NCBI RefSeq assembly: GCF_029051725.1
Contig: NZ_JAACFU010000013.1
Span: 62,001 to 126,000, forward strand
Origin: Bradyrhizobium sp. CSS354
GTDB taxonomy: Bacteria > Pseudomonadota > Alphaproteobacteria > Rhizobiales > Xanthobacteraceae
Reading direction: 5' to 3'
Length of the DNA: 64,000 nt
Positions 18,226 through 26,855 of this stretch are shown here, one piece after another. Both the position numbers and the translations under genes were made by a program. Position 1 is the first letter of the stretch. Every line of letters starts with the position of its first letter. A model generated the notes under the pieces. That model searched no databases and was not told where the DNA came from. It worked only from the letters and a program-made list of their open reading frames with translations.

Positions 18226-18849
18226 ATGAAGGGGCTCGTTGTGGGCGCAGCCGCGTTGGCTGCAGTCGGCTGGACGGCTTCGGCAGAGGCCGCCGATCTC
18301 AATTACGGGCAGCGTGCGCCCTACACGGTCAATCAGCCGCTCAACGCCTATAGCTGGGCCGGTCCGTATCTCGGTGCCAATCTCGGCTACGAATGGGGCT
18401 CGGTGAACAACAATCCCGCAAAACCGTCGGGCTTCGTCGGCGGCGTTCAGGCCGGCTACAATTTCCAGAACGGTCCTTGGGTGTTCGGCGTCGAGGGCGA
18501 CATCCAGGCCGCCGGTGCCGACGACACTTTCGCGCCGTGGAAGTTCTCCAACCCGTGGTTCGGCACCCTGCGCGGCCGCGCCGGCTACGCCTTCAGCAAC
18601 GTGCTGTTCTACGGCACGGCGGGCCTCGCCTTCGGCGAGCTGCGTGCACAGACGTTCGGCTGGACGGAGTCGCACACCAGCGCCGGTTGGACCATTGGTG
18701 CTGGTGCGGAAGTCGGCTTCGCGCCGAACTGGAGCGCCAAGCTCGAATATCTCTACATCGATCTGTCGACGAGTCAGTTCGCGATTACAGGCGTGTCAAA
18801 CGGCTATAGCGCCAGCGTTGTGCGCGCAGGCGTGAACTATCACTTCTGA
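18226..18849 (+). CDS. Outer membrane beta-barrel protein (Omp25/RopB-like)
   Basis: 207 aa. Residues 1-22 are a signal peptide ending AEAAD. The remainder alternates aromatic and polar residues as in an eight-stranded barrel (WAGPYLGANLGYEWG, GGVQAGYNFQ, GVEGDIQ, GRAGYAF, GAGAEVGF, KLEYLYIDL) and ends in Phe (VNYHF), the signal for outer membrane insertion. This matches the small porin-like barrel proteins that are abundant in Bradyrhizobium and Brucella. The start at 18226 has TTGGAG upstream. A clear terminator follows, so it is a single-gene unit. Confidence 0.92.
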   Translation: MKGLVVGAAALAAVGWTASAEAADLNYGQRAPYTVNQPLNAYSWAGPYLGANLGYEWGSVNNNPAKPSGFVGGVQAGYNFQNGPWVFGVEGDIQAAGADDTFAPWKFSNPWFGTLRGRAGYAFSNVLFYGTAGLAFGELRAQTFGWTESHTSAGWTIGAGAEVGFAPNWSAKLEYLYIDLSTSQFAITGVSNGYSASVVRAGVNYHF

Positions 18850-18880
18850 TACCCAAAGAAGAAAATACCGGACTACAGCC

Positions 18881-18909
18881 TCCCGGCCGCTCGCGGCCGG
18901 GATTTTTTT
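18881..18909 (+). terminator. Rho-independent terminator of the outer membrane protein gene
   Basis: Stem TCCCGGCCG / CGGCCGGGA around a CTCG loop, followed by seven T on the plus strand. It lies 32 bases after the stop at 18849 and before the convergent cold-shock gene. Confidence 0.92.
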
Positions 18910-18935
18910 GCGCCGGTGTTTTCGCGTCGGACTCG

Positions 18936-19151
18936 CTAGGACAAGATGACCAAATCGACCGCCTTCGGCCCCTTGCCCTTCTTGTCCGGCTCGACTTCGA
19001 AAGTAATACGCTGTCCTTCGGCAAGGTCCTTCAGTCCGGCCCGCTCCACAGCAGTAATATGCACGAAGACGTCGCGGCCCCCGTCGTCCGGTTTGATGAA
19101 TCCGTAGCCGCGCTCACCGTTGAAAAACTTGACCGTTCCCGTCATGGCCAT
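18936..19151 (-). CDS. Cold-shock domain protein (CspA family)
   Basis: Single-stranded nucleic acid binding protein, 71 aa, one cold-shock domain. RNP1 is visible as RGYGFIKPD and RNP2 as VFVHI; the leading strand is GTVKFFNGE. The start at 19151 has a GGGGGAG site seven bases upstream; longer readings from 19196 run through that site and are unlikely. The leader region carries two hairpins (19181-19228), which could affect expression with temperature as in other csp leaders. Whether it is cold-induced cannot be told from sequence. Confidence 0.96.
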   Translation of the reverse strand: MAMTGTVKFFNGERGYGFIKPDDGGRDVFVHITAVERAGLKDLAEGQRITFEVEPDKKGKGPKAVDLVILS

Positions 19152-19180
19152 CGGGAAACTCCCCCTCATTGCTCCTCCGT

Positions 19181-19228
19181 CGTGACGCAGACGCACGTCA
19201 CGACATGACCGGGCCTTACGAAGCCCGG
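19181..19228 (-). promoter_or_regulatory. Two hairpins in the cold-shock gene leader
   Basis: CGTGACG/CGTCACG (19181-19202) and CCGGGC/GCCCGG (19209-19228) can each form a stem, 30-80 bases before the start codon at 19151. The transcription start is unknown, so it is not proven that they are in the mRNA. No uridine run follows, so neither looks like a terminator. Confidence 0.35.
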
Positions 19229-19400
19229 GAGCTGGCCATCCTTGTGCAGACCATTCGGTCCGACTGGATCTTTCTTAGGCCTTCACTCCGCCGCAACCAT
19301 TCGCGGAAGCGGAACGTAAAGCCAGTCACTGAAACAGCATAATACGGTTCTCTGCAGATTGACCACCGCTCCTGCATATTTTTCCCAAGATGCCGGAGTG

Positions 19401-20261
19401 TTACGGCCTCGGCACCTCTAATCGGAATCTGGCAGCGCCACCCTGGCCGAGCGGCATTTCCAGCTCCGGCAGGATCGTCTTGAGTTCACCGTGCAGTGTG
19501 TAAGGGGGATTGACTATCAAGAGCCCGCTGGAGGTGAGGGCTGCGCCGTCGGCTTGCGGCGCCACGCTGAATTCGAGGCGCAGGCATTTTCCCGGGGGCT
19601 TTGCGACGGTTGCTAGCCGCGCCAATGATTGCACCAGCGCATCAGTGGCCCGTCGGCTCTTGGCGGGATACCAGACTACATAGATACCGGTTGGCCATTT
19701 CGCGAACGCCGCCGAGAAGGCCTCGCCGAGCTTGTCGAACTCGTCCTTGGCCTCGAATGGCGGGTCGATCAGGACGATCCCGCGCCGTTCCTTTGGCGGC
19801 ACGAAAGCCGGCAGCGCCATCCAGCCGTCGAGGTCGACCACGCGGGCCTGCTCGTCGTGGCGGAGCACGCCGATCAACGCTTTCCGCGCCTTCGGCTCGA
19901 GTTCGCAGGCGACGAGGCGGTCCTGCGGCCGCATCAGGGCGCGCGCGATCAGCGGCGAGCCCGGATAGGCCTTGAGCTCGCCCTTCGGATTGAAGGCGCG
20001 GACGATGTCGAGATAGGGCTTGGTCAGCGCCATGGCGTCGTTCGACAGCCGCGCCTGCATCAGCCGCGCAATGCCCGTCAGCCACTCGCCGCCGCGGCGC
20101 GCCTCGTCGCTTTCGAGATCGTAGAGGCCGGCGCCGGCATGGGTGTCGATGACGCGGAACGCTCCCGGCTTGTCCTGGAGGTAGGTGATGATCCGCGCCA
20201 GCACGATGTGCTTGATGACATCAGCGAAGCTGCCGGCGTGAAAGGCGTGGCGGTAATTCAT
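19401..20261 (-). CDS. rlmJ: 23S rRNA (adenine(2030)-N6)-methyltransferase
   Basis: 286 aa. The N-terminus MNYRHAFHAGSFADVIKH is diagnostic of RlmJ, which methylates A2030 of 23S rRNA. The SAM site includes DTHAGAGLYDL and the N6-adenine catalytic box is DPPFE (VLIDPPFEAK), a DPPY/F variant normal for the family. The C-terminus has NPPYTLHGEL. The gene is separate from its neighbours and the frame is intact. Confidence 0.96.
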   Translation of the reverse strand: MNYRHAFHAGSFADVIKHIVLARIITYLQDKPGAFRVIDTHAGAGLYDLESDEARRGGEWLTGIARLMQARLSNDAMALTKPYLDIVRAFNPKGELKAYPGSPLIARALMRPQDRLVACELEPKARKALIGVLRHDEQARVVDLDGWMALPAFVPPKERRGIVLIDPPFEAKDEFDKLGEAFSAAFAKWPTGIYVVWYPAKSRRATDALVQSLARLATVAKPPGKCLRLEFSVAPQADGAALTSSGLLIVNPPYTLHGELKTILPELEMPLGQGGAARFRLEVPRP

Positions 20262-20313
20262 GCAAGAGCACTACGCCACGTGACGGCTTGAGCAAAGAGG
20301 CACGACGCTCGGG

Positions 20314-21006
20314 CTACCCACCCCGGATCGGCGGCATCGTCACTTGGTCGCGGCGGCAGGCGCGGCGGTCGATCTCCTCGCAGGCGCGGAATTGGAGGTC
20401 CTTGCTGAGGCAGATGCGGACTTCCGATAGCCGCGTCCGGTTGCAGGTGATCGAGACGGCGGCATTGCTGAGGCCCGGATTGGCCTTGACGAAGGCTTCC
20501 TCCACCTCCGCCGGCGCCACGGTCTTGGCCTGCGATAGATCGAGATATTCAGCCGGAATCTTGATTGCAGCGCGCGCCTTCCGGATCGTCTCGAAATAAC
20601 TGCGGTCGGCCAGCCCCGAGCAGGTGCCGTGCTTGTCCCACTCGTTGAAGATCAGCCCCGGCGCCGGCATCAGATCGAGCATGGAGGAGACGATGCTGCG
20701 GTTCAGCCGCGGCGACGGCCGCTGGCAATATTCCGGAAAACCGTTCTCATATTGCGGCCACAGACCGTGGACCACGAAAGCGTAGGGCCGTCCGCTGCAC
20801 TGGATCTGCGAACGGCCGCCGCGCTCCGCCGCCTCTTCGCAGAAGGAGGGCGACCACGACAGCGACAGCACATAAAAATCGAATTCGCCGGGCGTGTTCT
20901 GCCGCTTGTCCTGGGCCTTGGCGCCACCGGCCAATGCAGCCAACCCGGCTGCAAGCGTCAGTGAGATCATCAGGCGGGAAAAGGAATGCAATCTGGAATG
21001 AAACAT
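20314..21006 (-). CDS. Ribonuclease T2 family protein, secreted
   Basis: Periplasmic or extracellular endoribonuclease, 230 aa. A signal peptide spans residues 1-32 (AGGAKAQ). The two catalytic segments are present: CAS I FVVHGLWPQ and CAS II NEWDKHGTCSG, each with its catalytic His. Several cysteines (FCEEA, IQCSG, EYCQR, ITCNR, ICLS, RACEE, RACRR) suggest disulfide bonds. The start at 21006 is preceded by GAGGGG. E. coli RNase I is the functional model: non-specific cleavage of RNA that reaches the periplasm. Confidence 0.94.
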   Translation of the reverse strand: MFHSRLHSFSRLMISLTLAAGLAALAGGAKAQDKRQNTPGEFDFYVLSLSWSPSFCEEAAERGGRSQIQCSGRPYAFVVHGLWPQYENGFPEYCQRPSPRLNRSIVSSMLDLMPAPGLIFNEWDKHGTCSGLADRSYFETIRKARAAIKIPAEYLDLSQAKTVAPAEVEEAFVKANPGLSNAAVSITCNRTRLSEVRICLSKDLQFRACEEIDRRACRRDQVTMPPIRGG

Positions 21007-21126
21007 GGCGACGCCCCTCAACTAGACTGTGCAGATCAGCCTAGCAGGCGACAGGAACATTTCAAGAACAAAATTCGGGCGACCGTCGTTCGGCCGCCGG
21101 ACCGGTCCGGATCAGAACTTTTTCAG

Positions 21127-21591
21127 TTATTGCTTGGCGGCGCGGCAGGCCGGGTTGTAGGCCCAGTTGCGGTCGAGCCCGACCACGCACCATTCGACGC
21201 CCTGACCGTAGCCGGCGAAGCCGCCATCCTCGACGATCGAGAAATGCACCTTGCGCATCTTGCCGTCCGTGAGCATGGCCTCGCCGGTGCAATAGCGGCG
21301 CGGGATGTTGTCGGATGCCCAGGGCCGGAACGCGGTCTCGTGAACCGCGGCGAAGCCCGTGATCTTCAACGAGGAATTCCAGAACGAGCTTTCTTTCTCC
21401 CAGAACTGGCTGGCGATCGTCGGCAGCGCCCTGTCGCATTCGGAGACGTTGCCGTCATAGCGCGGCCCGCTCAGCCAGAAATTCAGCTCCAGCGGATTGG
21501 CGGCCCTGGCCTCGCCGAGCGACAGCGCCCCGAACAGGAGGCCGAGCACGGCGGCGAAGCGGAGCGATTTCAGGAAGGTCGAGGCGCGCAT
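21127..21591 (-). CDS. Small secreted protein of unknown function
   Basis: I do not recognise the family. 154 aa with a signal peptide (residues 1-31, ending LGEARAA). The mature part has three cysteines (SECDRALP, RRYCTG, EWCVVG, with a further ACRAAKQ near the end) and many Trp and Phe residues (NFWLSGPRYDG, WEKESSFWN), so a folded, disulfide-bonded periplasmic protein is likely. The start at 21591 begins the signal peptide; an ATG at 21609 would add six residues. Divergent from the small secreted gene at 21774. Confidence 0.72.
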   Translation of the reverse strand: MRASTFLKSLRFAAVLGLLFGALSLGEARAANPLELNFWLSGPRYDGNVSECDRALPTIASQFWEKESSFWNSSLKITGFAAVHETAFRPWASDNIPRRYCTGEAMLTDGKMRKVHFSIVEDGGFAGYGQGVEWCVVGLDRNWAYNPACRAAKQ

Positions 21592-21773
21592 GGATGATCC
21601 AGACAGCATGATCTGCGAGGGTCCGACGGTGCCGCGAAGGCCGGAGGAGGTCAAGTGCAGCGCGGCAACACTTGCCGACGAGTTGACCGCAATGCTGCAC
21701 TAGAGGGGCCTTCCGTTCTTTCCACCGCCGCGCTGGCACCGTAAACTGCCGCCAACCAATCGGAGTGACGGGA

Positions 21774-22067
21774 ATGCGAATCATTGCGGCCGCGGGCCTT
21801 CTTGCCCTGGGTATGATGGCGAGCCAGTCGGCGCGCGCCGATCTGCTTCCGGTGCCTCCGTTCAAGGGCAACGACACCGGTGGCATCATCGCCTATTCGA
21901 TGGCAACCCAAGTGGATGCGCGGCAGGTCGCGGTCGATCACTGCGCGCGCTACAGCAAGGTCGCCAAATTCCTGGCGGTGCAGGCCTATGAGGGCGGCTA
22001 CATCTCGTTCTCCTGTCGCTGGGTGCCCTATGGCGCCGCCGACCAGCCGATCCGCACGCTCTACTGA
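21774..22067 (+). CDS. Small secreted protein of unknown function
   Basis: 97 aa with a signal peptide (residues 1-24, ending SARAD). The short mature part is neutral, with two cysteines (DHCARYSK, FSCRWVPYG) that could form a disulfide. The start at 21774 has GGAG eight bases upstream; a GTG at 21765 is in frame but overlaps that site. It precedes the DUF3617 gene by 44 bases on the same strand. No function can be assigned. Confidence 0.7.
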   Translation: MRIIAAAGLLALGMMASQSARADLLPVPPFKGNDTGGIIAYSMATQVDARQVAVDHCARYSKVAKFLAVQAYEGGYISFSCRWVPYGAADQPIRTLY

Positions 22068-22111
22068 GGCGCTTTCGTAGCGCCGCTATCTCGCAGCCGG
22101 GAGCTTCCCAC

Positions 22112-22642
22112 ATGACGCGCAAACTCGCTTTGCTCGGCTCCGCGCTTTGCCTCGTCTTGTCGGCAGGCAGCGTCCGCGCTGACGACCTGCCGGTGCGCAA
22201 GGCGGGCCTGTGGGAATTGAAGATGGTCAGGACCGGCACGCCCGTGCCCGAGATGACCATGCAGCACTGCACCGACGAGACCGTCGACAAGGAGATGAAC
22301 AACAACGTCTCCCCGATGGCCAAGCAGATCTGCGCCAAGCAGGACATCAAGAAGACCGCGACCGGCTATGTCAGCGATTCCGAGTGCAACGTCGCCGGCA
22401 TCAGCACGGCCTCGCATGCTGAGATCACCGGCGATTTCAATTCGGCCTATACGGTGAAGACGTCGTCGCACGCGCAAGGCGGCGCCGCCGGCGCGGCTGG
22501 CCGCGACACGACCATGCAGCTCGAAGCGAAATGGCTGGGGGCGTGCAAGCCGGACCAGAAGCCCGGCGATATCGTGATGCCCGGCGGCTTCAAGATGAAC
22601 GTGCGCGACATGGACAAGCTGAAAGCGCTGTTGCCGAAGTAG
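22112..22642 (+). CDS. DUF3617 domain secreted protein
   Basis: 176 aa. Signal peptide at residues 1-23 (SVRADD). The mature part opens with the hallmark RKAGLWELK of DUF3617 and then alternates strands through MQHCTDETVDK, AKQICAKQDI, SDSECNV and WLGACKPDQKPGD; the four cysteines probably pair. These proteins are common in the alphaproteobacterial periplasm, and their role is unknown. A family C palindrome starts nine bases after the stop. Confidence 0.85.
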   Translation: MTRKLALLGSALCLVLSAGSVRADDLPVRKAGLWELKMVRTGTPVPEMTMQHCTDETVDKEMNNNVSPMAKQICAKQDIKKTATGYVSDSECNVAGISTASHAEITGDFNSAYTVKTSSHAQGGAAGAAGRDTTMQLEAKWLGACKPDQKPGDIVMPGGFKMNVRDMDKLKALLPK

Positions 22643-22650
22643 GGAAGATC

Positions 22651-22740
22651 GTAGCCCGGATGGAGCGAAGCGAAATCCGGGGCCGGTGCATCGATCGCGA
22701 AGAAAGAATCCCGGATTGCGCTACGCTCCATCCGGGCTAC
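22651..22740. repeat. Palindromic intergenic repeat, family C
   Basis: 90 bases beginning GTAGCCCGGATGGAGCG and ending in its inverted copy CGCTCCATCCGGGCTAC (17 of 17 bases complementary apart from the inner positions). It lies between two convergent genes (22642 and 22749). A second full copy is at 40717 and a half copy at 58926. Confidence 0.9.
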
Positions 22741-22748
22741 ATCACCGG

Positions 22749-24137
22749 TTACACCGGTATCCGCACGCTCGCCCTTAATCCCCCCATCGGGCTGTCGCCA
22801 AGAGTGATGTCGCCGCCGTGCGAACGGGCGATGTCGCGGGCAATCGCGAGGCCAAGACCCGTGCCGCCTTCGTCCTGGTTGCGGGCGTTGTCCAGCCGCA
22901 GGAACGGCTTGAACACTTCTTCGCGCAGATGCGCGGGAATGCCCGGTCCGTCGTCGTCGACCGTCACTGTCAAATAACGGTGATCGCGCTGGCCGGTGAT
23001 GGCGATGCTCTTGCCGTAGCGGGCGGCGTTGGTGACGAGGTTGGCGAGGCAGCGCTTGAACGAGGCCGGCTTCACCGTGACCACGGGCAGCCCGTTGAAT
23101 GCGACGGTCGCCGTGTGGCCGTGGCGTTCGGCGTCGCTGCGCAGCTCCTCGAGCGCCTGCGCCATGTCGGTCGGCTGCGACTGCTCGCCGGAATCGCCGC
23201 GGGCAAAGGCGAGGTAGTCCTCGAGCATCATCGACATCTCGTCGACGTCCTTGCGCATGCCCTCCATTTCGGGGCTGTCGCCGATCAGCGCCAGCTCGAG
23301 CTTGAACCGCGTCAGGATCGTGCGCAGATCGTGGCTGACGCCGGCGAGCATCGCGGTGCGCTGCTCCATCGTTCGCTCGATGCGCGATTTCATTTCGAGG
23401 AAGGCGACCGACGCGCGCCGCACCTCGCGCGCGCCGCGCGGGCGGAAATTCGGCGCCTCGCGGCCCTTGCCAAAACTTTCGGCGGCGTCGGCAAGCCGCA
23501 GGATCGGCTTGATCTGGTTGCGCAGGAATAGCACCGCGACGATCAGCAGGATCGAGGACGTGCCGACCATCCAGAACAGGAAGATCTCCGAGTTCGAGGC
23601 ATAGGCGGCGCTGCGTTGCGCGAACACGCGCATCACGGCGTCGTCGAGCTGGATCCGGATCTCGACAAGGTTGGAGCGGCCGACCGTGTCGATCCAGAAG
23701 GAGCGCCCGATCTGGCGGCCGAGCTGCACCGACAGCGTCTGGTCGAGCAGCGAGAAGAACGGCTTTGGTCCCGGCGGCGGCATGTCGCCGGCCGGGAGGA
23801 AATCGACGACGAGGCCGAGGCGCTGCTGTGCGATGCGGCGGATCTGGTCGCGATCCCGGTCTTGCGGATAGCCCTTGTAGACGTCGATCAGCGCGGCGAT
23901 GTCCTGTACCACCGCAGCCGACAGGCGCCGTGTCACCGTGTTCCAGTGCCGCTCCATGAACACGAAGGCGACGACCGACTGCAGGATCACCATCGGCACG
24001 ATCATGATCAGCAGCGCACGCGCATAAAGGCCGGTCGGCATCCAGCCTTTGAACGCGTTGCCCATCCAGCCATTGGCGGCGGAGACGCGGCCGGCGGCGC
24101 TCTTCAAAAGCGTCAGGCCGGTATCGATCGTGCTCAT
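22749..24137 (-). CDS. Sensor histidine kinase, EnvZ-like
   Basis: Membrane two-component sensor, 462 aa. Transmembrane helices lie at about 40-62 and 185-206 with a periplasmic sensor region of about 120 residues between. HAMP covers about 206-258. The dimerisation box AGVSHDLRT holds phospho-acceptor His269, followed by the ATPase N box NLVTNAARYG, G1 DDGPGIP, and G2 GTGLGLAI. It lies 17 bases after the OmpR-type regulator gene on the same strand, its evident partner. The stimulus is unknown. Confidence 0.95.
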   Translation of the reverse strand: MSTIDTGLTLLKSAAGRVSAANGWMGNAFKGWMPTGLYARALLIMIVPMVILQSVVAFVFMERHWNTVTRRLSAAVVQDIAALIDVYKGYPQDRDRDQIRRIAQQRLGLVVDFLPAGDMPPPGPKPFFSLLDQTLSVQLGRQIGRSFWIDTVGRSNLVEIRIQLDDAVMRVFAQRSAAYASNSEIFLFWMVGTSSILLIVAVLFLRNQIKPILRLADAAESFGKGREAPNFRPRGAREVRRASVAFLEMKSRIERTMEQRTAMLAGVSHDLRTILTRFKLELALIGDSPEMEGMRKDVDEMSMMLEDYLAFARGDSGEQSQPTDMAQALEELRSDAERHGHTATVAFNGLPVVTVKPASFKRCLANLVTNAARYGKSIAITGQRDHRYLTVTVDDDGPGIPAHLREEVFKPFLRLDNARNQDEGGTGLGLAIARDIARSHGGDITLGDSPMGGLRASVRIPV

Positions 24138-24154
24138 CGGTGGCGCTTCACTTT

Positions 24155-24886
24155 TTATGGCGAGGCTACCAGCCGATAGCCGATGCCGCGCACGGCCTGG
24201 AGGAACAGCGGATTGGCGGGATCGGTCTCGATCTTGCGCCGCAGGCGGTTGATCTGCACGTCGACGGCGCGCTCGTTGACGCTGCCATTGCCGGTCAGCG
24301 CGCTGCGCGGCACGGTCTCGCCCGGTGTCTCCGATAAAATCCGCAGCATCTCGCGCTCGCGGTCGGTGAGGTGAATGACGTCTTCGCCCTGACGCAATTC
24401 GCCGCGGTCGAGGTGATAGATGTACGGGCCAAACGCGATCTTCTCGACCGCAGCGGCCTGTGGCGGCGGCGCGGCGCGCTTGAGGATGTTGTTGATGCGC
24501 AGCGCAAGCTCGCGCGGCTCGAACGGCTTTGCGACGTAATCGTCGGCGCCGATCTGCAAGCCCTCGATGCGCGCTTCGGCTTCATGCCGCGCCGTCAGCA
24601 TCACGATCGGCACCGAGGACGAGGTCCGGATGAAACGGGCGAGATCGAAGCCGGTCTCGCCGGGCATCATGACATCGAGGATCAAGAGGTCGAAGTGCAG
24701 GCCCATCAGCTTCGCGCGAGCGTCGCTGGCGCTGGCGGCGGTCGAGACGCGATAGCCTTCGCCGGCAAGGAAGCGCGAGAGCAGGTCGCGGATGCGGCGG
24801 TCGTCGTCGACCAGCAGGAGATGCGGAGCATCGTCGGCGGGGCGTGCCGGCGGGCGTGCGAGCGTGGCAGCGAGCGGCACGGTCAC
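24155..24886 (-). CDS. OmpR-family response regulator
   Basis: 243 aa. The receiver (about 22-135) has acidic Asp27-29, phospho-acceptor Asp71 (LLILDVMMP), Thr98 and Lys120 (YVAKPFEP). The winged-helix DNA-binding domain (about 150-240) has LTDREREMLRIL, NERAVDVQINRLRRKIE and the closing RGIGYRLV. It starts with GTG; that codon overlaps the stop of the upstream MarR gene as GTGA, so the three-gene order MarR, regulator, kinase reads as one operon. Paired with the kinase just downstream. Confidence 0.96.
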   Translation of the reverse strand: MTVPLAATLARPPARPADDAPHLLLVDDDRRIRDLLSRFLAGEGYRVSTAASASDARAKLMGLHFDLLILDVMMPGETGFDLARFIRTSSSVPIVMLTARHEAEARIEGLQIGADDYVAKPFEPRELALRINNILKRAAPPPQAAAVEKIAFGPYIYHLDRGELRQGEDVIHLTDREREMLRILSETPGETVPRSALTGNGSVNERAVDVQINRLRRKIETDPANPLFLQAVRGIGYRLVASP

Positions 24887-25422
24887 TCCTTGTCCTGATT
24901 GACGGTGGCAAAGATCGTCTCGAGCACCTTATCCGGATCGTCGCGGTCGATCATCGCGCGCAGGAAGCGCTTGACGGTCTCGGCATCCTGCGGCGCCATC
25001 TCGGCGAGTGCCTTGGTGATGCGCGTGGTCTGGAGACCGGCGAGCTTCTGCACCAGCGCCTCGCCCTTCGGCGTCGCAAACAGCAGGCGTTGGCGGCGAT
25101 CATTGTCGCCGGTCTTCTGCACGATATAGCCCTCGTCCAGGAGCTGCTTGAGCACCCGGCCGAGCGACTGCTTGGTGATGCGCAGGACGTCGAGGAGGTC
25201 GGCGACCTTGAGCCCGGGATAACGATAGACGAAGTGCATGACGCGGTGATGGGCCCGGCCGAAGCCGAACGCCTCCAGCTCCTGGTCGGGATCGCCGACG
25301 AAATCGCGATAGGCGAAGAACAGCAGTTCGATGATATCCCAGCGCAAATTGCCTCCGTCGTCTGCGGCCGGCCGCGGCCCGGCAGCGTCTTGAGAAGGAG
25401 TCGCGAAATTTATGTCAGGCAT
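24883..25422 (-). CDS. MarR family transcriptional regulator
   Basis: 179 aa. The winged helix is at about residues 60-130, with LKVADLLDVLRITKQSLGRV as the recognition region and DNDRRQRLLFATPKG as the wing, both typical of MarR. An N-terminal extension of about 25 residues precedes it. It is the first gene of the operon that contains the two-component pair, and its start faces ilvE across 339 bases. An inverted repeat 30-60 bases upstream (25451-25484) may be its own operator. The ligand is unknown. Confidence 0.92.
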   Translation of the reverse strand: MPDINFATPSQDAAGPRPAADDGGNLRWDIIELLFFAYRDFVGDPDQELEAFGFGRAHHRVMHFVYRYPGLKVADLLDVLRITKQSLGRVLKQLLDEGYIVQKTGDNDRRQRLLFATPKGEALVQKLAGLQTTRITKALAEMAPQDAETVKRFLRAMIDRDDPDKVLETIFATVNQDKE

Positions 25423-25761
25423 ATTGACGTATCTTGGTTTGAATGTTACAAAACGATCGGCCCGGACGAAATTTTAGATCGTTTCGCATCGGGTGGGCAT
25501 CGAAGCAAGGCGGCCGCACAGGGCCGGACAGGCGGCGACGGCCGGAGCAGATCTACCGTGCGATTGTCGAACGGCATTTCGGCAAAACATACTGGACTTC
25601 CGTCTTCCGCAAAAGCATGTCCTCGGTGACATGCTGGCCACGGAAACCGGCCGTAACAAGGCTGGCGGCGGTTCGGCCAGAAACCAATCGAGCCAGCCGG
25701 GCCCAAATCAGGGCAGGCGGGTGCCAGAACGGCGCCGCCACCGGCAGCGGGAGGCAAGGAC
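25423..25761. other. Intergenic region between the MarR operon and ilvE
   Basis: 339 bases between divergent starts. It must hold the promoters of both units. Apart from the inverted repeat at 25451-25484 and the ribosome site of ilvE (GGGAGGCAAGGAC just before 25762), I see no further structure. Short frames in it lack ribosome sites. Confidence 0.6.
25451..25484. promoter_or_regulatory. Inverted repeat, candidate MarR operator
   Basis: AAACGATC at 25451-25458 and its exact complement GATCGTTT at 25477-25484, with 18 bases between, 29-62 bases upstream of the MarR start. Position and symmetry suit an autoregulatory operator. The identity of the binding protein is inference. Confidence 0.4.
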
Positions 25762-26844
25762 ATGAGCATGAAATTCGACATCCAGCCCGCATCCAATCCG
25801 ATCCCAGAGAAGGATCGGGTCGCCAAGCTGGTGGACCCCGGTTTCGGGCGGGTCTTCACCGACCATATGGCGGTGGTCCGCTACAACCAGGCCAAGGGCG
25901 GCTGGTACGAGGCGCGTATCGAGGCCCGCGCCAATTTTCAGCTCGATCCGGCCGGCGCCGTCCTGCACTACGCTCAGGAAATTTTTGAAGGCCTCAAGGC
26001 CTACAAGCGCGACGACGGCGGCGTGAACCTGTTCCGCCCCGACGCCAATGCGCGGCGCTTCAAGGACTCGGCCGACCGCATGGCGATGGCGCAGCTTCCC
26101 GAAGACGTCTTCATCGAGGCGGTCGAGCAAGTCGTGCGCATCGACCGCGCCTGGATGCCGGGCGGCGAGGGCAGCCTTTACCTGCGCCCGTTCATGATCG
26201 CGAGCGAGACCTTTCTCGGCGTCAAGCCGTCGTCCGAATACATCTTCGCGGTGATCGCCTCGCCAGTCGGCTCCTACTTCAAGGGCGGCCCCGCGCCGGT
26301 CTCGATCTGGGTGTCCGAGAATTACACGCGCGCTGCGGTCGGCGGCACCGGCGCCGTCAAATGCGGAGGCAACTATGCCGCAAGCCTGCGCGCGCAGGCC
26401 GAAGCGATCCAGCACGGCTGCGATCAGGTCGTCTTCCTCGATGCGATCGAGCGCCGCTACATCGAAGAGCTCGGCGGCATGAACGTGTTCTTCGTGTTCG
26501 ACGACGGCTCGCTCTCGACGCCGCCGCTCGGCACCATCCTGCCCGGCATCACCCGCGATTCCATCATCGCGCTGGCCAAGGACGCCGGCAAGACCGTGCG
26601 CGAGGAGCCGTACTCGCTCGACCAATGGCGCAAGGATGCGGCAAGCGGCAAGCTGAAGGAGGCGTTTGCCTGCGGCACCGCCGCCGTGATCTCGCCCATC
26701 GGCACGGTGCGCTCGGTGAGCGGCGATTTCGAGATCAGCGGCGGCGCGGCCGGCCCGGTCGCCATGGGCCTGCGCAAGCAGCTCGTCGACATCCAGTACG
26801 GCCGCACCAACGATCCGCACAACTGGATCCGCAATCTGTCTTGA
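25762..26844 (+). CDS. ilvE: Branched-chain amino acid aminotransferase
   Basis: PLP-dependent fold-type IV transaminase for Leu, Ile and Val, 360 aa. The length and the motif set (QEIFEGLKAY, RPDANARRF, LYLRPFMIA) match the larger BCAT type. The Schiff-base lysine is Lys200 in GGTGAVKCGGNYA, and the phosphate-binding part is FACGTAAVISPIG. The ribosome site is strong. It stands opposite a MarR regulator, but regulation by it is only suggested by position. Confidence 0.96.
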   Translation: MSMKFDIQPASNPIPEKDRVAKLVDPGFGRVFTDHMAVVRYNQAKGGWYEARIEARANFQLDPAGAVLHYAQEIFEGLKAYKRDDGGVNLFRPDANARRFKDSADRMAMAQLPEDVFIEAVEQVVRIDRAWMPGGEGSLYLRPFMIASETFLGVKPSSEYIFAVIASPVGSYFKGGPAPVSIWVSENYTRAAVGGTGAVKCGGNYAASLRAQAEAIQHGCDQVVFLDAIERRYIEELGGMNVFFVFDDGSLSTPPLGTILPGITRDSIIALAKDAGKTVREEPYSLDQWRKDAASGKLKEAFACGTAAVISPIGTVRSVSGDFEISGGAAGPVAMGLRKQLVDIQYGRTNDPHNWIRNLS

Positions 26845-26855
26845 TTTTTGCCCTC

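Noticed and set aside
18881..18909. Bidirectional terminator also serving the cold-shock gene
   Set aside because: A T run follows the stem only on the plus strand.
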